From positions 514,698 to 578,697 of the forward strand of contig MNCI01000556.1 of assembly GCA_015680685.1 (NCBI GenBank): DNA of 64,000 nt. The letters run 5' to 3'. The notes below the pieces were generated by a model. That model worked only from the letters and a program-made list of their open reading frames with translations, was not told the origin of the DNA and did not search any database. The position numbers and the translations under genes are program-made. The stretch's first letter is position 1. Each line of letters opens with the position of its first letter. Origin of the DNA: Gnetum montanum. Lineage: Eukaryota > Streptophyta > Gnetopsida > Gnetales > Gnetaceae. Below are positions 57,911 through 64,000 of the stretch, piece by piece.

Positions 57911-59289
57911 ATGGACGCTAAACCTCCTACTACTACTTGTGAGAACATGGCCAAGGCTATGGCTGTATCTGCACTAGTGGTGGCGCTGCTATGCATGATA
58001 ATCACTGTCACCGTCACCGAAGGCCGCCGCCAGCGCCACCTTTCGGATGATAAGGACCGCAAACTCAAACCCTGTGAAGCGGAACGTCGCCGCTTCCGCG
58101 TTACGCACCGTCACACGAACTGCTCACCGTGGACTCTCCACAGCCACGATAACAGTGACGGTGACACTGACGCTGACGCTGACATGCACCGCTACGGTTG
58201 GCCTTGGTCTTCACGGCCTCGGCCTCGCTGCCGTGGTGCAGTAGAGACCGACATACCCGTGACGGGTTTCTTAGATTTCTCTGTGGAGATGGGATTCGGC
58301 AAGCCGGAGCAGCTCTTTTACTTGGTCATGGACACCGGCAGCGACCTCACGTGGCTGCGCCGTGACGTACTCGTTTAACCCGTCGTAGTCTTCCATCGTC
58401 GTTACGCCGACCTGCAACTCGAACCCCTGCACCGTGCTCTCCCACACCGACTACGACGGCGACTGCGATACCGACAGCAACGTCTGCCTCTTTAACATAA
58501 CCTACGGCGACAACTCTTATCACACGGGCAAGCTTCTCATCGATAACGTTGTTATCGGCACCGAAACCTTCACCGGTTATCCCTTCGGCTGCGCCGGCAC
58601 TGCCTCCCGGCACAGCAGGGAAACCGGTCTGCTGGGGCTGAGCCGCGGGGCCTTCTCGCTGATCTCACTCACCGGAAACGGTTATTCCTTCGGCAGTCTA
58701 CTGCCTTCCGCCGAATGCTTCCAAGGCTGCCGGCTACCTGATCCTTGGCAAACCGCCAGCGGAAACCAGGTCGCTGTTCTTCACGGATCTCATTACCAAC
58801 GTCGCAGAAGACTACTATTACTACGTCCATCTTATGGGCATCGCCGTTAACAACGTAAGCGTGGACATTCCGGCCGGAACTTTAGCACTGGACAACAGAA
58901 CTGGCAACGGCGGAGTGATCGTGGACTCCGGCACCTCGTTCACGTTGCTGAATTCCGCCGCTTACGATCCCTTGGCCACCGCCTTTTCCGCGGCGGCCAC
59001 CGGCGTGAATGCGGCCAAAGATCCCAACGGCTTTTTCAAAACATGCTTCGGAGTCCCCACGGACGGGTCACCGTACACGTTCCCGTTGGTGATGCTGCAG
59101 TTTAGCGGGGTGAGGTTGAGGCTCTCGCACCCGCACACGCTGCACAGGGTCACCTCCAACGGCTCCGTTATTTGCGTGGCATTTATGTCCACCCAAGATT
59201 TGATGTCCATTTGGGGTAACTACCAGCAAGCGGGTATCTTCTTGCATTACGACCTCCCCAACGCCAAACTTGGCATGGGCTACTGCTGA
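57911..59289 (+). pseudogene. AP4: nearly full-length aspartyl protease (nepenthesin/CDR1-like), three reading frames
   Basis: Secreted A1-family pepsin-like protease; family members act in the apoplast or vacuole. The start at 57911 has a good context (AACATGG). A second ATG at 57947 precedes the hydrophobic segment AVSALVVALLCMIITVTVT, a signal peptide or anchor. The propeptide is Arg/His/Asp-rich. Frame 1 (57911-58378) ends just after DTGSDLTWL (first catalytic Asp). The protein continues in another frame from about 58356, with a TAG near 58386-58388, then PTCNSNPC and VCLFNITYGDNSYHTG (nepenthesin-type Cys-rich insert) and ETGLLGLSRG. Near 58681-58695 it shifts again to YCLPPNASKAAGYLILG. 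It then has VDSGTSFTLLN (second catalytic Asp, 58921-58953) and ends WGNYQQAG..YDLPNAKLGMGYC. No introns. GC-rich against AT-rich flanks. Both catalytic Asp are kept, so the damage is two frame changes and one stop: a young pseudogene or sequence error. Confidence 0.8.
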
Positions 59290-60999
59290 AACACTCGTTA
59301 CATATGGAGACAACTATGGAGACAACTATCACTGAGCGTCTCTGATACTTGTTCACAACACCAAGTAACGTTTTTTAAGTAACGTTTTTTTAGTACCTTT
59401 TAACGTATGAATATGATCAGCATGGTTTTCAATTGGGCAGTATAGATTTATTTCGGAAGTTATTAGATCCCGAATAATTCATTAGTAATTATAAAAATTC
59501 CGTTATTATTTGTCATACTTACGTATAGATAAAGATAATTAAAATACAAAACTTATTTTACATTTAAAACCCTTCAAATTTTATAGAATGGCAAATTGAC
59601 CATAAACATGTTTGCACTATTCATTCTTATAAAAAATAACAACCTTCAACTAGTGTTAAGACTTTTGATTTGAAATGCTTTAAGTCATGGATTTCATTCT
59701 AGTAAGTAATGTTGACTTATAAGATTTTAATTGGACTATGTATCTTACATGTACTTATATTACAATTATTTCGAGTGTATACTTATATAATATACACTAT
59801 TCTTTATAAACAATATAAACAATGCAAACAGTAACTACAAAATCAACAAATCTAAAATTGATGTCAAGCTTGTTTTGGAGTATATTAGAATAATGATTTT
59901 GAATTTGCCAATATTGGCAATTATTCAGTACATTTGGGTAATTGCCAATATTTGTCAACATTTAGTGAATTTTCAAAGAATAATGAACCCTAATTGGCCA
60001 ATATTGATTATTTGACTTTAATTTATTAGGACAATGCACTGTTTAAAAAGGTAACAATTATTCATAGGGCCAAGGCCACTAGTCATCATCAAAATTGTAG
60101 GCCAACTCAATATAACTAGACTTGATTATTTTATAAAAATTAAGTTTTAAATTATATTAATTATTCATAATATAATATAAATTTAGAAAAATAATAGCAT
60201 TTAAACTTTAATTCATTAAATAATATTAAAATATAGTGAAATAAATATTTTTTTATTAATTTTACAATAAAATAAATCAATATGAACAAAATACTTTTTT
60301 AAAACCTCCTAATTAAGTAATAATTCACCAACTAACAGAACTTGCAAACAATCCAACTAGCTTACCTATTTAATAGAACTAATTTTCTAATTTTAAATAT
60401 AGGGACAAAGTACTCTGTGATGTACTTTTACAATATATATCTATATTTAGACAACCTTACTTTGGTGGGACAATGCTACAATGATGATGATGCATCTATG
60501 CCTATTTGACATTGGAATCTAAAAAATGGAGTATGCATATTTTTTCCTAACAACACTTGTGAATGAATTTTACTTTTTATAACATAAATTTAGAACTTTG
60601 AGAAAGATTTCTTTGAAAATTTATAATATAGTTTTTCTTAGCAAGATTCCTTTATTTTCCATGATGAGTAGTGCTTCTCTTTGAAGGTGAAGTCCTCCTT
60701 ACTACCCTCGGTAGTTAAACTGCTACATGTCCCATCTCAATTCAATCCTTTTCAAGAAACTCCAAGTTATGAATTCCATTTGAGTAGGTAGCTTTGAGTT
60801 ATACAATTCTACTTTGACTAAATATAATCATCTACTTCTCACCCTCCATTTCTATTCTCATCTCCACTTTGTTTCTTACCTAAGCTCTAAACTCTTGCCA
60901 TTATGCCCTATTTTCTAAGAGCTATCTAGCTCACTTTCACTCCAATTCCCTTCTTATTCAACCATTTTGCTCTCCTCTCCCTCCTTTCTATTCCTTACT
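59290..60999. other. 3' flank and AT-rich intergenic sequence
   Basis: No gene or clear element. A short duplication AAGTAACGTTTTTT occurs at 59364-59391. Confidence 0.4.
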
Positions 61000-61730
61000 T
61001 CTTTTGTCATATAGTAACCCCACTAATGAGGAGCTACCTTGGATTCTATAATCCAAGCTCACTTAAAATTGAAACAAGAAAAGAACATACATCTCTTTAT
61101 TCTTGCTTGCAATGGAAAATGAAATATAAAGAAGCTAGAAGCAAAGTCCCCCAAGGACATACAAGGCTTAAGATCCTCTCAAAACATTAGACTCTCATAC
61201 ATACCAAAAAGACTTGAATGATCTTTCATTCACTCTCCCTCTTAGCTCTCTCTTGGCTCACATGAAGCTCGAGCACTCACTTCTCTCTTGATATCTCTCT
61301 CCATATCTTTTGTTACAATTCTCTTAGGCCTATCAAAGAGTGTGCAAAAGCTTTAATCTTTCAATTTTCAACAATGTTACATTGGAAAAGTTTTTTATCT
61401 AAGAAAAATTTCGATGTCATGTCAGTGATTGGAAGTTTTGAGGTTGTCTACTAGTTTTAACATTGTGTGTCAATGAGTTTTGAAACTGTCTATCTGTTTG
61501 ATGTCATAATTGGAAGTTTTGATGTCGTGATGAGGATTTTTGATGTTGTGATAAGAAATATTAACATTTCCTATAACTTTAACACCAGCCAAGTTTCAGC
61601 TTATCACAATAGTTCATAGAATTAATGAAGAGCAAGAGAAGAGGATTCAAAAACTCAAAAAATAGAGATTTGATGATTTTGATGTCATTTTTATTTAGAT
61701 TTGTCATGAATCTATAGATTTGATATAGTA
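61000..61730 (-). repeat. Possible relic LTR related to the adjacent element F LTR
   Basis: Resembles 61766-62544 in layout rather than base by base: a CT-rich ACTCTCCCTCTTAGCTCTC zone, then a zone of repeated GATGTC/GATGTTG motifs (61410-61570). Weak support. Confidence 0.25.
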
Positions 61731-61765
61731 GAGCATAAATCTAATAGAAATTTTGATGTGGAGCC

Positions 61766-62544
61766 TGCGTCAATAGACCCCAAAAGGATCCATACCACAA
61801 GGCTTCTAAGCAAAATTCAACTTAGAAGTAAGAACAAAATAATGAATTGAAGAAAATTCCTCCTTTATATAAGAAAACTCTTAATAGGCAGAAAATTACA
61901 TAAAAGATGAGAAGCCAAGCTTAACTCAAACCTCCCTAAAGGATATTAGAGGTCACACATGTCCCCTCTCAATCCTCAATTGCTCATAATGGAGCTAAGG
62001 CTCAAGGAAAGACACTTATAAGAGATTCTCTTAACCTCTCTCAAATGCTCTCTATTGCCCATACTCAAGCCTTAGGCTCTTATTTATAGTTTCTTGATGT
62101 GACCTTTCATCTTCCCTTCAATTTTCCATTCAATTTGATGTCTATTAAAACCTATATAAGATGTCTTTAAGAAATAGGAGATTTCTTTCCTGAGTGCAGA
62201 GGTCTCAGATTAGATGTTTTGGGTAAGACGTATTGTAGTATACATCTTGGCTAAGATGTCTATGAAAAATAGTAGATGTCTAATATGTAGTATAGACATC
62301 TAAATATCAGTGTAGACGTTTATCCTACTAGGGTCAAAGTTAAAGATGCTTGTTTTAAGGCCTGGAACCTCGAGACACCTCCAAACAAGTCCCCATAGCC
62401 CCTGAAACATCCTAAAGTCATCAAATAGCCCCAAAACACTCCAAACATGGAAAAATTCCTTGGAATCATCAAAAGATCACACAAGAAGACACAGATATCC
62501 AAATACATTAAGGATTATACAAGGGTTGCATGATGTCCTCATCA
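61766..62544 (-). repeat. Element F 3' LTR (approximate left boundary)
   Basis: Minus strand: a purine-rich AAGGGTGGTAGAGA (complement of 62545-62558) is followed by TGATGAGGACATC, the presumed LTR start. A TATA-like TATAAATAAGAGCC is the complement of 62076-62089. The left end near 61766 is a guess from TGCGTC. Confidence 0.45.
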
Positions 62545-64000
62545 TCTCTACCACCCTTAAAATGTCATGCTTAATGACCTTTCACATGCTAGAAGGCACC
62601 ATGCCCCCATGACTCAAGGCCATCACTCCTATCATAACAATCAAAACTCAATGCATCAAAAACATCATGAGAATGAGTATTAGTTGAGTTTTTAATTTTG
62701 AGCTTTCCTTGCTCATGAAGGCTTGTCCTCATGTCAAACCATGCTATCTTCATTTGAGCATCTCCTTGGAATGCTTCCCTTGCATCTGCATAATGACTCA
62801 AACCTACACAAGAAAGACATAAAAATATGGAAAAATAATTATTAGCATCAATCCATGGAGGAGGCCTCCTTGCCTTATGCTCAAACACTATTGGTAGTTC
62901 TTCACTTGCTACCAATTGGTCTTCCTTATTCTTCCAACATCTTCTTGCCAATACAAAATTTAGCCCAGCACTTACACAAATACCCAAAATCATCAAACAA
63001 TATATTTCTACCATCAATACTCAATATTGAATAGTAGCATAAGCAAACTTTTTTTCATTTATATGAGACTCCACACAATTATTAATAACATCCATATCAA
63101 ACGCATTCTCTTCAGAATCAATGAAAATTTCATCATCAAAAATAGTATTCACCCTCAAAATCTCCTTACAACTAGGAATCATCAATGAAGAATTCAAGAT
63201 ACCAACCTCACTATCAACAATAGTGGACAACAATCTAAACTTATGATTATCTTACCTTATAATCCAACTATTATTTTATCCATCAAAAATAGCCTTATTA
63301 TCATAATTCTATGGTTTAGCAAATATAATATCTAAATAATCAATAGGAAATACATCATAAAGGATTTGATCATGAAAATATGCAACAGAATAATCAATAA
63401 GAAACTTTTCCTTAACTTTCTTATAATGATCATTAATTAACCAATACACTTTGTATGAATTAGGGTAAGGAATTGTAACTAAATGCAATGAATTCACAAC
63501 CTTAGAATATATCACATTTTCTTGTGCTCCACCATCAATGAGCACATTTAAGAAATGACCTTTAACATCATAATGAGTTCTAAACAAACTCTTCCTCATA
63601 ACATCTTCAATGGTACTAACATGTCTAATAAAAGTACAACTATTCAATTCACTCTGATCCAGAATGTATGAGGGGTTGTGTTCATATACCTTCTTTGAAG
63701 ATTTAGGTTCATCCTATTTCATAGTTTGAATTTTCTTACACTTAGAGGCATTATTCTTTTTCTTTGTGCATTCCCATTATCTATGACTTGATTCACCATA
63801 ATTATAACATATATATTTACCTTTTGGATATTGTTCCCTTCTTCTTCCCCTCCTAGAAGAAGTAGAATCCCTTTCCTTCTTCGTTGGTTCATCTACATCA
63901 TCCTCCTTGGATGATTTCCTTGATTTGTGAGTTGTGTCCTTCTCATTCTTTTTCTTGTAATCTTTATCCTTATTTAAGCCAAAAATTGTGATTTTCATTT
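62545..64000 (-). mobile_element. Element F: Ty3/gypsy retrotransposon remnant, gag end and protease, cut by window edge
   Basis: Minus strand, entering from the right edge. 63777-63998: basic Ser/Lys-rich nucleocapsid with the knuckle CYNYGESSH, in which the second Cys is Tyr, and an in-frame stop before W-E-C. 63309-63647: protease, FLNVLIDGGAQENVIYS (active-site Asp-Gly-Gly, form of the IDGGSCENIVS class), then FLIDYSVAYFHDQILYDVFPIDYLDIIFAKP (in two parts), ending at the GRPW-equivalent. RT, RNase H and integrase do not follow: 62589-63233 is open but unlike pol, so pol is deleted before the 3' LTR. Confidence 0.65.
62589..63017 (-). other. Unrecognised 142-codon open frame inside element F
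   Basis: Hydrophobic start (MMVEIYCLMILGICVSAGLNFVL, seen as one membrane-like segment), then a mixed-composition stretch with WFDMRTSLHEQGKLK and HDVFDALSFD near the end. Together with 63021-63233 it lies between protease and LTR. Probably transcribed non-coding sequence of the element that happens to be open; no function can be assigned. Confidence 0.3.

Noticed and set aside
57911-58378. A short, separate 155-residue protein
   Set aside because: It ends at a frame change right after the first catalytic motif; the rest of the protease follows at once in other frames.
62589-63233. Novel membrane protein gene
   Set aside because: It lies between protease and LTR of element F on the same strand, with no independent support.

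Overview
This is a repeat-dominated stretch of a flowering-plant nuclear genome. The evidence is plant-type LTR retrotransposons of the Athila/Tat and chromovirus groups, tRNA-Asp and tRNA-Met primer-binding sites, a SCARECROW-type GRAS relic, a 5S rRNA relic and a nepenthesin-type aspartyl protease family. I cannot name the species. Host DNA is AT-rich apart from the protease exons. There are two assembly gaps (14837-15444 and 49576-49693). I found no gene that is intact from start to stop.

The host content is an old cluster of aspartyl protease copies, all on the + strand. AP1 is a pseudogene at 768-1554. AP3 is split into 13228-14549 and 44388-44721. AP4, at 57911-59289, is nearly full length but reads in three frames. 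Around them lie a minus-strand SCARECROW-like pseudogene (about 9730-10215), a 45-bp minisatellite (10795-11275) and a 5S rRNA fragment (11847-11912).

The rest is nested LTR retrotransposons. Element C1 (2848-9279, +) has 5-bp target duplications GAATC. Element A is a chromovirus on the minus strand that interrupts AP3. Its left LTR is itself interrupted by element C2 (17118-25823, -), and its integrase holds a solo LTR of family B (27493-28326). A second, overlapping copy of A (39143-44387) follows a 5'-truncated family B element (31356-39142, +) that carries gag, protease, RT, RNase H and integrase. Element D (45327-55601, -, target duplication CTATG) sits in an older relic LTR. At the right edge a minus-strand Ty3/gypsy element (61766-64000) runs out of the window. 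A truncated gypsy LTR occupies the left edge.

Families B, C and D are relatives: they share LTR termini, tRNA-Asp primer sites, gag with an unusual zinc knuckle, and conserved internal non-coding blocks. B keeps pol but has lost a downstream ORF (ORF2). C and D keep ORF2 but have lost all (C) or most (D) of pol. In all four copies ORF2 starts directly at a splice-acceptor-like site (branch-point-like motif, 23-24 nt, then AG joined to ATGGC), which suggests expression from a spliced subgenomic RNA. Their U3 regions are packed with palindromes just upstream of the TATA box. This conserved but cargo-partitioned system is the most interesting item here.
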